A stretch of 64,000 bases of DNA. Origin: Arthrobacter echini (GTDB taxonomy: Bacteria > Actinomycetota > Actinomycetes > Actinomycetales > Micrococcaceae). Location of the stretch: contig NZ_VSLD01000002.1 in assembly GCF_008107445.1 (NCBI RefSeq), positions 468,267-532,266 of the forward strand, in the 5' to 3' direction. Position numbers and translations under genes: made by a program. Below are positions 28,048 through 39,217 of the stretch, piece after piece. Under the pieces are notes generated by a model. That model worked only from the letters and a program-made list of their open reading frames with translations, was not told the DNA's origin and searched no databases. The stretch's first letter is position 1. The number at the start of each line of letters is the position of its first letter.

Positions 28048-28327
28048 CGCTACTGGCCTTCCCTCTGGATGCCGGGAAGGACCGGCGGCCCGTGTCTGAG
28101 GGGGTCCGCTGCGTCGGTGGGCAGAAGCGCCTGGTCCGGGGCGGATCCGAGCGGCCGGCTCGCGTCGGACGTCGGGAGCGCAGGGGCGGGGGCTGGGGGG
28201 TTGCCGGCGAGGAGCCGGCTCCTAGAAGGACTGTCCATAAGACGGCCAGTTTACCGGTTCGGACACCGCGAAGCCTACGGATCGCTCAGCGGCGACGCGC
28301 CGGACGCCACCACGGCACGGACCGGCG

Positions 28328-29821
<1,494 letters not shown>

Positions 29822-29956
29822 CTAGTGGCCCGGTATGGCTGATTGGATTGTTCTTCGATCCTGTCACTACACTTGGACAGGGTCCGGACCCGGCGTCACG
29901 CCGATCCTGCCGACCGCTTCGCGCTCAGGGCAACTTACGGAAGAGGCGTATACGAC

Positions 29957-32900
29957 GTGCCAGAACAGACCAGCCATCGTCTACCTGAAGAATTCGGCGG
30001 GAACGAGTGGCTTGTTGACGAGCTGTACGAGCAATTCCGCAAGGACCGCCACTCGGTGGACAAGAAGTGGTGGGAGCTGTTCGATTCCTTCGATGCCGAC
30101 TCCGGCCATGACGATCAGCAGCAGACCCGCAAGAGCTCGGATGCACCGGCGGGAAAGACTCCCCGGCCCACCATGGCACCGACCGGGGACCGCGCACCTG
30201 CTGCGCCGAAATCGGATCCTCCCACGAGAGAACTGCCGGTCGTGAGGGCCGAGACGCAGGCCCCGAAGGCCTCGGGCGAGAGTCCCGCCAGTACGCAGCA
30301 GAGCGGCAAGCCCCCCGTGCCCAACGAGCCGGCGAAGAAAGCCGACGCGGCGGCGCGCAACGACAAGACCACCCCCATCCCGGCCCAGTTGCCGGCCTCC
30401 GACCGCTCCGATCAGATGGACGAGAACAAGGTCAGCGTGCTCCGGGGCCCCGCCAAGGCGATCGCCACCAACATGGAGGCCAGCCTCACGGTCCCCACCG
30501 CCACGAGTGTGCGGACCATCCCGGCGAAGCTCCTGATCGACAACCGGGTGGTCATCAACAGCAATCTGGCCCGGGCGCGCGGTGGCAAGGTCTCCTTCAC
30601 GCACATCATCGGCTACGCGATCATCCGCGCGCTGGCACAGTTCCCGTCCCAGAACGTCTACTACGACGTCATCGAGGGGAAGCCGTCGTCCGTGCAGCCC
30701 GCGCACGTCAACTTCGGCCTGGCCATCGACATGCCCAAGCCCGACGGCACGCGTTCGCTCGTGGTGCCGAACATCAAGAAGGCCGAGACGCTGAACTTCT
30801 CGGAGTTCTGGACCGCCTACGAGGAACTCGTCAAGAAGGCCCGATCGGGCAAGCTCGGCGCGGACGACTACGCCGGCACCACCGTGTCCCTCACGAATCC
30901 GGGAGGCATCGGCACCGTCCACTCCGTCCCCCGGCTCTCCAAGGGGCAGGCCTGCATCATCGGCGCCGGTGCCCTCGAGTATCCGGCCGAGTTCCAGGGG
31001 TCGAGCGAGAAGACCCTGGCCAAGCACGCGATCAGCAAGACCATCACGCTGACCTCCACCTACGACCACCGGGTCATCCAGGGTGCCGGCAGCGGCGAGT
31101 TCCTGCGCATCATCCACCAGCTCCTGCTGGGTGAGCAGAATTTCTACGACGACATCTTCGAGTCCCTGCGGATCCCCTACGAGCCCGTGCGCTGGAGCGC
31201 GGACATCCAGGTGGACCCGATGGACCAGATCAACAAGGTGGCCCGGATCCAGCAGCTGATCCATGCCTACCGCGTGCGCGGCCACCTCATGGCGGACACG
31301 AATCCGCTGGAATACGTCCAGCGCAAGCACGCCGACCTCGACATCCTTACCCACGGCCTGACGCTCTGGGACCTGGATCGTGAGTGGCCCACCGGCGGCT
31401 TCGGCGGCAAGCCCATGCTCAAGTTCCGCACCATGCTCGGGGTCCTGCGCGATGCGTACTGCCGCACCACGGGCATCGAGTACATGCACCTGCAGGATCC
31501 GGTGGAGCGCCAGTGGTTCCAGGACGAGCTCGAGCACCCGTACTCCAAGCCCGACCGCGAGGAACAGCTGCGCATCCTGGAGAAGCTCAACTCCGCGGAG
31601 GCCTTCGAGACCTTCCTGCAGACGAAGTTCGTGGGGCAGAAGCGCTTCTCGCTCGAGGGTGGGGAATCCCTGATCCCCCTGCTCGATGCCGTTCTCTCCG
31701 GAGCGGCCGACGACGGCCTCGACGAGGTCGCGATCGGCATGGCCCACCGGGGACGGCTCAATGTCCTGACGAACATCGCCGGGAAGACCTACGCTCAGGT
31801 TTTCCGGGAGTTCGAGGGTACGCAGGATCCGCGGTCGGTCCAGGGCTCGGGTGACGTCAAGTACCACCTGGGCACCGAGGGGACCTTCACCTCCGACTCC
31901 GGCAACCGGACCAAGGTCTACCTCGCCGCGAATCCCTCGCACCTGGAGGCCGGTGATCCCGTCCTCGAGGGGATCGTCCGTGCCAAGCAGGATCTCCTCG
32001 ACCAGGGCGAGAGCTTCCCGGTCCTTCCCATCCTGATCCACGGTGACGCAGCCTTCGCCGGTCAGGGCGTGGTGGCGGAGACCCTGAATCTCTCCCAGCT
32101 GCGGGGCTACCGCACGGGCGGCACCATCCACGTGATCGTGAACAACCAGGTGGGCTTCACCACGAGCCCCACCTCCTCGCGGTCCTCGGTGTACTCGACG
32201 GACGTCGCGAAGATGGTCCAGGCCCCGGTGTTCCACGTCAACGGGGACGACCCCGAGGCCGTGGTCCGGGTGGCCCAGTTGGCCTACCAGTTCCGGCAGC
32301 GGTTCAACAAGGACGTCGTTATCGACATGGTCTGCTACCGCCGCAGGGGCCACAACGAGGGTGACGATCCCTCCATGACGCAGCCCATGATGTACAACCT
32401 CATCGAGGCGAAGCGCTCGGTGCGCAAGCTCTACACCGAAGCACTCATCGGCCGCGGGGACATCACCCAGGACGAGGCCGAGCAGGCCCTGCGGGACTAC
32501 CAGGAGCGGCTCGAGCGGGTCTTCGCCGAGACGCACGCCGCACAGACCTCCCCTATCCCGATCATCACCGACGACCTGCACTCCGTCGCCGATCTGGAAC
32601 GGCCCTTCTCCCAGCAGACGGAGAGCGGGGAGCGCCCGGTGCCGCAGACGGCGATCAGCGCCGACCGGCTCGCGCAGATCGGCGCGGCTCACACGGCGAT
32701 CCCCGAGGGGTTCACGGTGCACCCGAAGCTCAAGGCGCTCCTCGAGAAGCGGGAGCAGATGTCGCGCGAGGGTGGGATCGACTGGGGCTTCGGCGAGATG
32801 GCAGCCTTCGGCTCGCTCCTCACCGAGGGCGTCCCGGTGCGGCTCGCCGGCCAGGACTCGCGCCGTGGGACCTTCGTGCAGCGCCACGCCGTCTTCCATG

Positions 32901-33796
32901 ACCGCGTGACCGGCCGCGAGTGGCTACCGCTGGACGACCTCGCCGAGGACCAGGCCCCGTTCATGATCTACGATTCGTTGCTCAGCGAGTTCGCAGCCAT
33001 GGGCTTCGAGTACGGCTACTCGGTGGAGCGGCCCGACGCGCTCGTGATCTGGGAAGCGCAGTTCGGCGACTTCGTCAACGGCGCACAGACCATCATCGAT
33101 GAGTTCATCAGCTCCGCGGAGCAGAAGTGGGGGCAGCGCTCCTCCCTCGTGCTGATGCTCCCGCACGGCTACGAGGGTCAGGGGCCCGACCACTCGTCCG
33201 CGCGGATCGAGCGGTTCCTCCAGATGTGCGCCGAGGAGAACATGGTGGTGGCCAACCCCAGCACCGCTGCCTCGCACTTCCACCTGCTGCGCCAGCACGC
33301 CTACCGGCGGCCGCGGAAGCCGCTGGTCATCTTCACCCCCAAGCAGCTGCTGCGCCTGAAGGCTGCGGCCAGCTCGGTCGAGGACTTCACCCAGGGCACC
33401 TTCCGGCCCGTCATCCCCGATGCGCTGCGCCCTGCGGGCGACGACGTGAAGCGCGTCATCCTGGTGTCGGGCAGGCTGTACTACGATCTCCTCTCGATGC
33501 GGGAGAAGCTCGACGACACCACGACGGCGATCGTCAGGGTGGAGCAGCTGTATCCCCTGCCGCGCGAGGAGATCACGGCGGTCCTGGCCGAGTATCCGCA
33601 GGCGGAGATCGTCTGGGCGCAGGACGAGCCTGCCAACCAGGGCGCCTGGCCCTTCATGGGGCTGCATCTTCCGCCGGAGGTCGACCGCCCCATCCGCCTG
33701 GCATCGCGACCCGCGTCGGCCTCCACCGCCACCGGGTCCGCGAAGAACCACGGCCTCGAGCAGGAGGTCCTGCTCAAGAAGGCCTTCGGGCGCTGA
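29957..33796 (+). CDS. kgd: Multifunctional 2-oxoglutarate decarboxylase/dehydrogenase (Kgd, E2-E1o fusion)
   Basis: The 1279-residue enzyme joins a short N-terminal E1o segment (LPEEFGGNEWLVDELYEQF), a Pro/Ala/Lys linker (about 45-150), an E2-like succinyltransferase catalytic domain (about 150-400, with TYDHRVIQGAGSGEF) and the ThDP-dependent E1o (about 400-1279, with GDAAFAGQGVVAETLN and NNQVGFTT). It feeds 2-oxoglutarate into the TCA cycle and can also carboligate or release succinate semialdehyde in mycobacteria. The GTG at 29957 follows GGAAGAGG and gives the conserved N terminus; upstream codons do not resemble the family. No peripheral lipoyl domain is present, as usual for this fusion. 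Confidence 0.96.
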   Translation: MPEQTSHRLPEEFGGNEWLVDELYEQFRKDRHSVDKKWWELFDSFDADSGHDDQQQTRKSSDAPAGKTPRPTMAPTGDRAPAAPKSDPPTRELPVVRAETQAPKASGESPASTQQSGKPPVPNEPAKKADAAARNDKTTPIPAQLPASDRSDQMDENKVSVLRGPAKAIATNMEASLTVPTATSVRTIPAKLLIDNRVVINSNLARARGGKVSFTHIIGYAIIRALAQFPSQNVYYDVIEGKPSSVQPAHVNFGLAIDMPKPDGTRSLVVPNIKKAETLNFSEFWTAYEELVKKARSGKLGADDYAGTTVSLTNPGGIGTVHSVPRLSKGQACIIGAGALEYPAEFQGSSEKTLAKHAISKTITLTSTYDHRVIQGAGSGEFLRIIHQLLLGEQNFYDDIFESLRIPYEPVRWSADIQVDPMDQINKVARIQQLIHAYRVRGHLMADTNPLEYVQRKHADLDILTHGLTLWDLDREWPTGGFGGKPMLKFRTMLGVLRDAYCRTTGIEYMHLQDPVERQWFQDELEHPYSKPDREEQLRILEKLNSAEAFETFLQTKFVGQKRFSLEGGESLIPLLDAVLSGAADDGLDEVAIGMAHRGRLNVLTNIAGKTYAQVFREFEGTQDPRSVQGSGDVKYHLGTEGTFTSDSGNRTKVYLAANPSHLEAGDPVLEGIVRAKQDLLDQGESFPVLPILIHGDAAFAGQGVVAETLNLSQLRGYRTGGTIHVIVNNQVGFTTSPTSSRSSVYSTDVAKMVQAPVFHVNGDDPEAVVRVAQLAYQFRQRFNKDVVIDMVCYRRRGHNEGDDPSMTQPMMYNLIEAKRSVRKLYTEALIGRGDITQDEAEQALRDYQERLERVFAETHAAQTSPIPIITDDLHSVADLERPFSQQTESGERPVPQTAISADRLAQIGAAHTAIPEGFTVHPKLKALLEKREQMSREGGIDWGFGEMAAFGSLLTEGVPVRLAGQDSRRGTFVQRHAVFHDRVTGREWLPLDDLAEDQAPFMIYDSLLSEFAAMGFEYGYSVERPDALVIWEAQFGDFVNGAQTIIDEFISSAEQKWGQRSSLVLMLPHGYEGQGPDHSSARIERFLQMCAEENMVVANPSTAASHFHLLRQHAYRRPRKPLVIFTPKQLLRLKAAASSVEDFTQGTFRPVIPDALRPAGDDVKRVILVSGRLYYDLLSMREKLDDTTTAIVRVEQLYPLPREEITAVLAEYPQAEIVWAQDEPANQGAWPFMGLHLPPEVDRPIRLASRPASASTATGSAKNHGLEQEVLLKKAFGR

Positions 33797-33810
33797 CGCG
33801 GTACCCGTAC

Positions 33811-33844
33811 GATGTCGGGTGGGGTCCAGATCCCACCCGACATC
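33811..33844 (+). terminator. Terminator hairpin after kgd
   Basis: A perfect 13-bp stem with an 8-base loop begins 15 bases after the kgd stop. It lacks a clear T tract, so it could be Rho-assisted. It also lies just upstream of the next coding region. Confidence 0.65.
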
Positions 33845-33904
33845 CCCATGCGCACGGGCGGGCCCCGATGCCGATCATCCGACGACCAGCACATCGAGGG
33901 ACCA

Positions 33905-34504
33905 GTGGACTTACGCAGAATCCGGCTCGCAGCAGTGGGCGACGAACTCCTCGCCGGTCTCGGTGATCCCCGGTCCCTGGGCTGGATCGGTCGTGTACTC
34001 GCCCGGACCCGGCCGGACAACGCCTCGCTGGAGGCGTACACGCTCGCCGCTCCCGGTGAGGGCACGGAGGCACTGGCGAACCGCTGGCTCCCCGAAACCG
34101 GTCGGCGCTTCGCCGAAGGCTTCGAGAACCGACTGGTGATAGGCCTGTCGGACCGGGATCTCGATCTGGACCTGTCCACCGCACGAAGCAGGCTCAATCT
34201 TGCGAACGTCCTCGACGGCGCGTCCCAGATGAGCGTGAAGGCCCTCGTGGTCGGCCCGCCCCCGGGCCTCGACGCCGAGCGGAATCGTCGACTCGCTGAT
34301 CTCTCCGCCGCGTTCGGTGACGTCACCACCCGGCGGAAGCACGTCTTCGTCGACACCTTCACCCCCCTCCTCGCGCACGAGCAATGGCGCAACGACCTCG
34401 CGGCCAACGGGGGCCTCCCGGGCCAGGCCGGCTACGGCCTCATGGCGTGGCTGGTGTTGCACCGCGGGTGGTACCAGTGGCTGGACATCCCAGCGCCCGA
34501 GTAG
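33905..34504 (+). CDS. SGNH/GDSL-like hydrolase
   Basis: A 199-residue cytosolic protein with no signal peptide. The N terminus LAAVGDELLAGLGDPRSLGW resembles block I of SGNH esterases, with GDEL in place of GDSL; the Asp/His pair may be in VDTFTPLLAH near the C terminus, and YGLMAWLVLHRGW is a conserved-looking end. The GTG follows GAGGGA. Glu in place of the nucleophilic Ser would make it catalytically unusual or inactive, so a hydrolase role is only a family guess. Confidence 0.65.
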   Translation: MDLRRIRLAAVGDELLAGLGDPRSLGWIGRVLARTRPDNASLEAYTLAAPGEGTEALANRWLPETGRRFAEGFENRLVIGLSDRDLDLDLSTARSRLNLANVLDGASQMSVKALVVGPPPGLDAERNRRLADLSAAFGDVTTRRKHVFVDTFTPLLAHEQWRNDLAANGGLPGQAGYGLMAWLVLHRGWYQWLDIPAPE

Positions 34505-34752
34505 CCACAAGCCGGAAAGGCAGAGCCCGGGGACAGTCGATGTCGCCCCTTGGCTTTTTCGTGCCCGAAGGAGCGGCATCGCCGTGCCACCTCACATCTC
34601 GCCGCGATAACAAATCGGTGAGTGGTTGCTCACTGAGTGTCGAGGGCAACAATCATTCGCTATGCTTTCCCCGTGTGATCGCCGTCACGACGGTGGTCCG
34701 CTTCGGGGGACCTTCCTGTGTTCCTCGCACCCAGCACAGTAAGGACTATCGA

Positions 34753-36543
34753 ATGCGTAACAAGCGCACCATGTCGCTCGCCGCTCTCTCCATCGGAGCC
34801 CTCATGCTCAGCGCGTGCGGTTCGGCCGGCGGAACCTCCGACTCCGACTCCGCCTCATCGTCTGGCTCGGACGAGAACCTGGCATCGACCATCACCATGG
34901 CGATCAGCCAGGCACCGACCGCCTACAACGGCAATACCGCAGCCACCAACGCGGTGTACAACACCTACGTCGACAACCTGACCTCAAGCGCCTTCGCCGC
35001 CTTCGCAGCCAGTGGCAATCTTGAGCGCAACGAGGACTTCGGGACCTACGAGAAGACCAGCGACGACCCGCTGACCGTGAAGTACACCATCAACGAGGAT
35101 GCCGTCTGGTCCGACGGAACACCCATCGACTACGACGACGTCCTCCTGAGCTGGGCGGCGATGTCGGGTACGCACCCCACCGGCGAGACGGACGAGGAGA
35201 CAGGCGCCGAGGCCGACCTCTTCCAGGCCTCTTCGACCAACGGCTTCGCCCAGCTGAAGATGATCGAGGGCGAGGCCGGCGACAAGGAGTTCGAGGCCGT
35301 CTTCGAGGACCCGTACGCCGACTGGGAAGCCATGTTCACCACAGGGCTCTTCATGCCGGCGCACATCGCCGCCGAGCAGGGCGGCCTGTCCGCCGATGGC
35401 GACGGCGCGGAACTCATCGACGCCATCAAGAACGACGACCGCGATGCCCTCACACCCGTGGCCGAGTTCTGGAACACCGGCTGGGCCTACGAGGCGGATC
35501 TGCCCTCTCTCCCGGACCCCGCCCTGCTGCCGTCCTCCGGCCCGTACAAGCTCGACAATGCCGTCAACGGCACCCTCACCGTCGTGAAGAACGACAAGTA
35601 CTGGGGCGAGGAGCGGGAGGGCCAGACCGACACCATGGTCTTCAAGACCGTCGTCGACGAGGAGGCCGTCCAAGCCCTCCAGAACGGCGATGTGGACGTC
35701 ATCGACCCCTCGAGCCCAACGGTGGACACCAAGACCGCCCTCGAGCAGATCGGCGAGACCGTCACCGTGGACACCGGGCAGTCGCTCACGTTCTCGCACG
35801 TGGATCTGGACCAGCGTCCGGGTGCCGTGTTCGAGGATCTGAAAGTGCGCCAGGCCTTCGCGGCCTGCATCCCCAGGGCCGACATGGTGGACAAGTTCGT
35901 CACCCCGGTGGACCCCGAGGGTTCAGTGCTGAATCTGCACGAGTACCAGCCTGCGCAGGAGGACTACCAGACCGTGCTCGACGGCGCCCCCGCCGCACAG
36001 GGCGACGGCGTGGCCGACCTCGAGAAGGCCAAGTCCCTCCTCGAGGAGGCCGGCAAGACCGAGCCCGTCAAGGTCTCCATGATGTTCGCCTCCACGAGCC
36101 AGCTGCGCGCCGACCAGGTTGCCCTGGTGAAGGATTCCTGCGACCAGGCGGGCTTCGAGATCACCCCGCAGCCCGAAGCCGAGTGGAGCGCCAAGCTCTC
36201 GCAGCCCGGTGCCTGGGACGCCGTGGTCTTCGGTTGGGCAGGCTCCGGTCTCGTGGCCTCGGGCCAGTCCATCTACGTCACCGGTGGCGAGCAGAACTTC
36301 GGCGGCTACACCAACGAGAAGGTCGACAGCCTCTGGGACGACATCGCGATGAACACGGACGCCGAGCAGGTCGTCCCGCTCAAGTCCGAGCTGGAGCAGA
36401 TGCTCGCGGAGACGCAGTACAACGTGGTGCTCTACGCCAACCCGAACATCACGGCATACTCCTCGAAGCTCGAGGGAGTGGAGCAGAACCCCACGCAGAC
36501 GGGTGTTACGTGGAACGCCTACAGCTGGACGAAGCAGAGCTGA
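34753..36543 (+). CDS. oppA: Oligopeptide-type ABC transporter substrate-binding lipoprotein
   Basis: Family 5 solute-binding protein of 596 residues with lipobox LMLSAC (signal about 20 residues) followed by a Ser/Asp-rich linker. Typical motifs of the peptide/nickel group are seen: YTINEDAVWSDGTPIDYDDV and VRQAFAACIPR. It captures oligopeptides or related solutes for the permease encoded next. A strong hairpin separates it from oppB, which fits the usual excess of binding protein over permease. The 248-bp upstream gap (34505-34752) probably holds the operon promoter; it includes the inverted repeat GTGAG-N6-CTCAC but no promoter I can call with confidence. Confidence 0.9.
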   Translation: MRNKRTMSLAALSIGALMLSACGSAGGTSDSDSASSSGSDENLASTITMAISQAPTAYNGNTAATNAVYNTYVDNLTSSAFAAFAASGNLERNEDFGTYEKTSDDPLTVKYTINEDAVWSDGTPIDYDDVLLSWAAMSGTHPTGETDEETGAEADLFQASSTNGFAQLKMIEGEAGDKEFEAVFEDPYADWEAMFTTGLFMPAHIAAEQGGLSADGDGAELIDAIKNDDRDALTPVAEFWNTGWAYEADLPSLPDPALLPSSGPYKLDNAVNGTLTVVKNDKYWGEEREGQTDTMVFKTVVDEEAVQALQNGDVDVIDPSSPTVDTKTALEQIGETVTVDTGQSLTFSHVDLDQRPGAVFEDLKVRQAFAACIPRADMVDKFVTPVDPEGSVLNLHEYQPAQEDYQTVLDGAPAAQGDGVADLEKAKSLLEEAGKTEPVKVSMMFASTSQLRADQVALVKDSCDQAGFEITPQPEAEWSAKLSQPGAWDAVVFGWAGSGLVASGQSIYVTGGEQNFGGYTNEKVDSLWDDIAMNTDAEQVVPLKSELEQMLAETQYNVVLYANPNITAYSSKLEGVEQNPTQTGVTWNAYSWTKQS

Positions 36544-36568
36544 TCGCAGCTTCCGGTTGAACGCATGA

Positions 36569-36598
36569 GGACGGGCAGGCCCTCGGGCCTGCCCGTCC
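36569..36598 (+). terminator. Attenuator-like hairpin between oppA and oppB
   Basis: A perfect 13-14 bp GC-rich stem with a minimal loop lies 26 bases after the oppA stop and 46 bases before oppB. It has no T tract. It would be expected to reduce read-through into the permease genes and to protect the oppA mRNA 3' end. Confidence 0.75.
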
Positions 36599-36643
36599 CT
36601 GTGCCCACTCTCGCCCTGACCTGAAGCGCCTCCTAGGAGCCCC

Positions 36644-38176
36644 GTGTTCTATTTCATCGCCAAGCGCACCGTCATCTCGTTCTTCATCATGCTCGCGGCC
36701 ACCACCCTCATGTACTTCCTCACCATCTCCTCGGGCGATCCCTTCGAGGATCTGGGCGAGACGAGCGGTCCGGAGAAGGCCGCGACCATCGCGGCCCGTA
36801 CCGCCGCCATGAATCTCGATGTGGCACCGATCCCCCGCTACTTCCTCTGGCTGCAGGACGTGGGTCACTGCCTCGTCCCCGGCGGCATCTCCTGCACACT
36901 CGGCCAGGATCGTACCGGGGCCGCGGTCCTTCCACAGCTCGAGAACGCCATGGGTTCCACACTGCGACTCGTCGTCGTCGCGACGGTCCTCGCCCTGGTC
37001 CTCGGCGTCGTCGTCGGGATCGTCACGGCGATCCGCCAGTACAGCACGTTCGACTACTCGATCACCTTCGTCTCGTTCCTGCTGTTCTCCCTGCCGCTGT
37101 TCTGGCTGTCCACCCTGCTCAAGCAGTATCTGGCCATCGACCTGAACACGTGGCTGGACAATCCCCAATTCTCTTATCTCACGATCGCCCTGATAGGGGT
37201 GGTCGCCGGCGTGATCTGGGCGGTCGTCGTCGGCGGCGACCGCCGGCGCAGACTGGTCGTCTTCGCCGTCGCCGCCGTGGCGACCGCGCTCGGGCTCTAC
37301 CTGCTCCTCGTCACCGGCTGGTTCGTCACCCCCGGGTTCGGTGTGATCGGCATGCTCGTCTCCGCTGCGGGTATCGCCGTCCTGTGGACGGCACTGCTCG
37401 CAGGTTTCCGCCGTCGCCGTGTGCTCAACGCGGCTCTCGCTGCTGCCGGCGTGAGCTTCGCCGGCTACCTCGTGTCCATCCAGCTCCTGAACGATCCGAA
37501 CTGGCTCGTGCTGGTCGCCCTGGTGGTCGTGCTGGCGATCATCTGCTACGTGGTGGCCGGTCTCATCGGCGGTCCGTTCCGCGCGCAGGCCGCGAGGATC
37601 GGGGTGGTGATCGCGGTCTCGATGAGCCTGCTGATCGTCGTGGATCGCCTGCTCCAGGCGTACCCCACGCTGTCGGCCAAGGCCGGCGGGCGCCCCATCC
37701 CCACCACCGGATCGCAGTCCGCGAATCTGGAGGGCACCTTCTGGGAGATCAATCTCGACTACGCGCTGCACCTGATCCTGCCCACGATCGCCCTGACGCT
37801 GATCTCCTTCGCCACCTACACCCGGTACACCCGGGCCAGTCAGCTGGACGTCATGAACCAGGACTACATTCGCACCGCGAGGGCCAAGGGCCTGAGCGAG
37901 CGCACGGTCCTGGTCAAGCATGCGTTCCGCAACGCGATGATCCCCATCACCACCCTCATGGCCTTCGACTTCGCAGGTGTACTGGGTGGCGCGGTGATCA
38001 CCGAGCAGGTCTTCGGCTGGAACGGCATGGGCAAGCTCTTCGTCGACGGCATCAATGCCGTGGACCCGGGGCCGGTCATGGCGTTCTTCCTCGTGGTGGG
38101 CACCGCAGCAGTGCTGTTCAACATGCTGGCCGACATCGCCTACGCCTTCCTCGACCCGCGCATCACCCTGAGCTAG
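36644..38176 (+). CDS. oppB: ABC transporter permease OppB (enlarged)
   Basis: Peptide ABC permease of 510 residues, well above the roughly 310-340 usual for OppB/DppB. The normal N-terminal helix (FYFIAKRTVISFFIM) and the core (about residues 345-510, with the EAA-type loop YIRTARAKGLSERTVLVKHAFRNA, given here as YIRTARAKGLSE and VLVKHAFRNA) flank an inserted hydrophobic block of about 170 residues (roughly 170-340) with five or six extra helices. The start is a GTG after AGGAGCCCC. It works with OppC and the fused ATPase. Confidence 0.9.
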   Translation: MFYFIAKRTVISFFIMLAATTLMYFLTISSGDPFEDLGETSGPEKAATIAARTAAMNLDVAPIPRYFLWLQDVGHCLVPGGISCTLGQDRTGAAVLPQLENAMGSTLRLVVVATVLALVLGVVVGIVTAIRQYSTFDYSITFVSFLLFSLPLFWLSTLLKQYLAIDLNTWLDNPQFSYLTIALIGVVAGVIWAVVVGGDRRRRLVVFAVAAVATALGLYLLLVTGWFVTPGFGVIGMLVSAAGIAVLWTALLAGFRRRRVLNAALAAAGVSFAGYLVSIQLLNDPNWLVLVALVVVLAIICYVVAGLIGGPFRAQAARIGVVIAVSMSLLIVVDRLLQAYPTLSAKAGGRPIPTTGSQSANLEGTFWEINLDYALHLILPTIALTLISFATYTRYTRASQLDVMNQDYIRTARAKGLSERTVLVKHAFRNAMIPITTLMAFDFAGVLGGAVITEQVFGWNGMGKLFVDGINAVDPGPVMAFFLVVGTAAVLFNMLADIAYAFLDPRITLS

Positions 38177-38185
38177 GACATCCCC

Positions 38186-39217
38186 ATGAGCAAGAATGAC
38201 AAGCAGCGGGACGATTCCCGCCCGTCCGTCGAGCTGTCGGAGCTGACCCTGCTGAGCCAGGACTCCGACATCGCCGGCTCCCCCCGCACCCGGGACCAGA
38301 CGGCGCGGGTCCAGACCGAGGCCAAGAGCCAGGGCAAGCTGATCCGCGAGCGGTTCTTCCGGCACAAGGGAGCCCTCGCCGGCATCACGCTCCTGGTGCT
38401 GGTCTTCGTCCTGGCCTTCAGCTCCATCGGGTTCGCCGGGATCCCCGGTTGGTGGGACAAGGAGTACGACGTCCTGGCCGACCGCTTCAACGAGGGCAGG
38501 CCCACCCTCACGCTGTGGCCTTTCAGTCTCGGCGAGCATCCCTTCGGGCAGGACGTCCTGGGCCGCGACTACTTCGCCCTGACCATGCGCGGCACGCAGA
38601 CCTCGCTCATCATCGCCTTCATCGTGGGACTCGTGGCCATGGTCATCGGCACCACCGTCGGTGCGATCGCCGGGTACTTCCGAGGCTGGACCGAGGCGTT
38701 CCTCATGCGCATCACCGACGTCGTCATCACCATCCCCACGCTGGTCATCGCCGCCGCGGTGGCGGGAATCGTCGCGAAGGCGGGCATCGTCCCGTTCGCC
38801 CTGTTCCTCGGTGTGGTCACGTGGACGGGCCTGGCACGGCTGGTCCGCGGCGAGTTCCTGTCCCTGCGGGAGAAGGAGTTCGTCGAATCGGCCAAATCGG
38901 TGGGCGCGAGTTCCACCCGCATCATCTTCCGCCATATCCTCCCGAACACGGTGGGCGTCATCATCGTCTCGACGACGCTCGCCATCTCGGGCGCAATCCT
39001 CCTGGAGACGGCGCTGAGCTATCTGGGGCTCGGCGTCTCGGCCCCGGACACCTCCCTCGGCAAGGCCATCAACGACAATCGGTCCGCCCTCACGGTGCGG
39101 CCCTGGCTGTTCCTGTGGCCCGGCGCGTTCATCATCGGGATCGCCCTGGCGGTCAACTTCATCGGCGACGGCCTCCGCGACGCGTTCGATCCCAAGCAGA
39201 CAAGGGTGAAGCAGTAA
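38186..39217 (+). CDS. oppC: ABC transporter permease OppC
   Basis: A 343-residue permease with a long cytosolic N terminus (about 60 residues), an OppC N-terminal helix, a periplasm-facing loop containing HPFGQDVLGRDYFALTMRG, and the binding-protein-dependent transport core with EAA loop FVESAKSVGASSTRIIFRHI. It starts 9 bases after oppB and its TAA overlaps the next ATG by one base. Confidence 0.95.
   Translation: MSKNDKQRDDSRPSVELSELTLLSQDSDIAGSPRTRDQTARVQTEAKSQGKLIRERFFRHKGALAGITLLVLVFVLAFSSIGFAGIPGWWDKEYDVLADRFNEGRPTLTLWPFSLGEHPFGQDVLGRDYFALTMRGTQTSLIIAFIVGLVAMVIGTTVGAIAGYFRGWTEAFLMRITDVVITIPTLVIAAAVAGIVAKAGIVPFALFLGVVTWTGLARLVRGEFLSLREKEFVESAKSVGASSTRIIFRHILPNTVGVIIVSTTLAISGAILLETALSYLGLGVSAPDTSLGKAINDNRSALTVRPWLFLWPGAFIIGIALAVNFIGDGLRDAFDPKQTRVKQ

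Noticed and set aside
29981..32899. Leftward open frame of 972 codons
   Set aside because: It lies wholly antisense to kgd, has no recognisable domains and is rich in His/Gly/Arg as antisense frames are.
36506..38935. Leftward open frame of 809 codons
   Set aside because: It is antisense to oppB/oppC and consists of Asp/Glu/His-rich low-complexity sequence complementary to membrane-helix codons.
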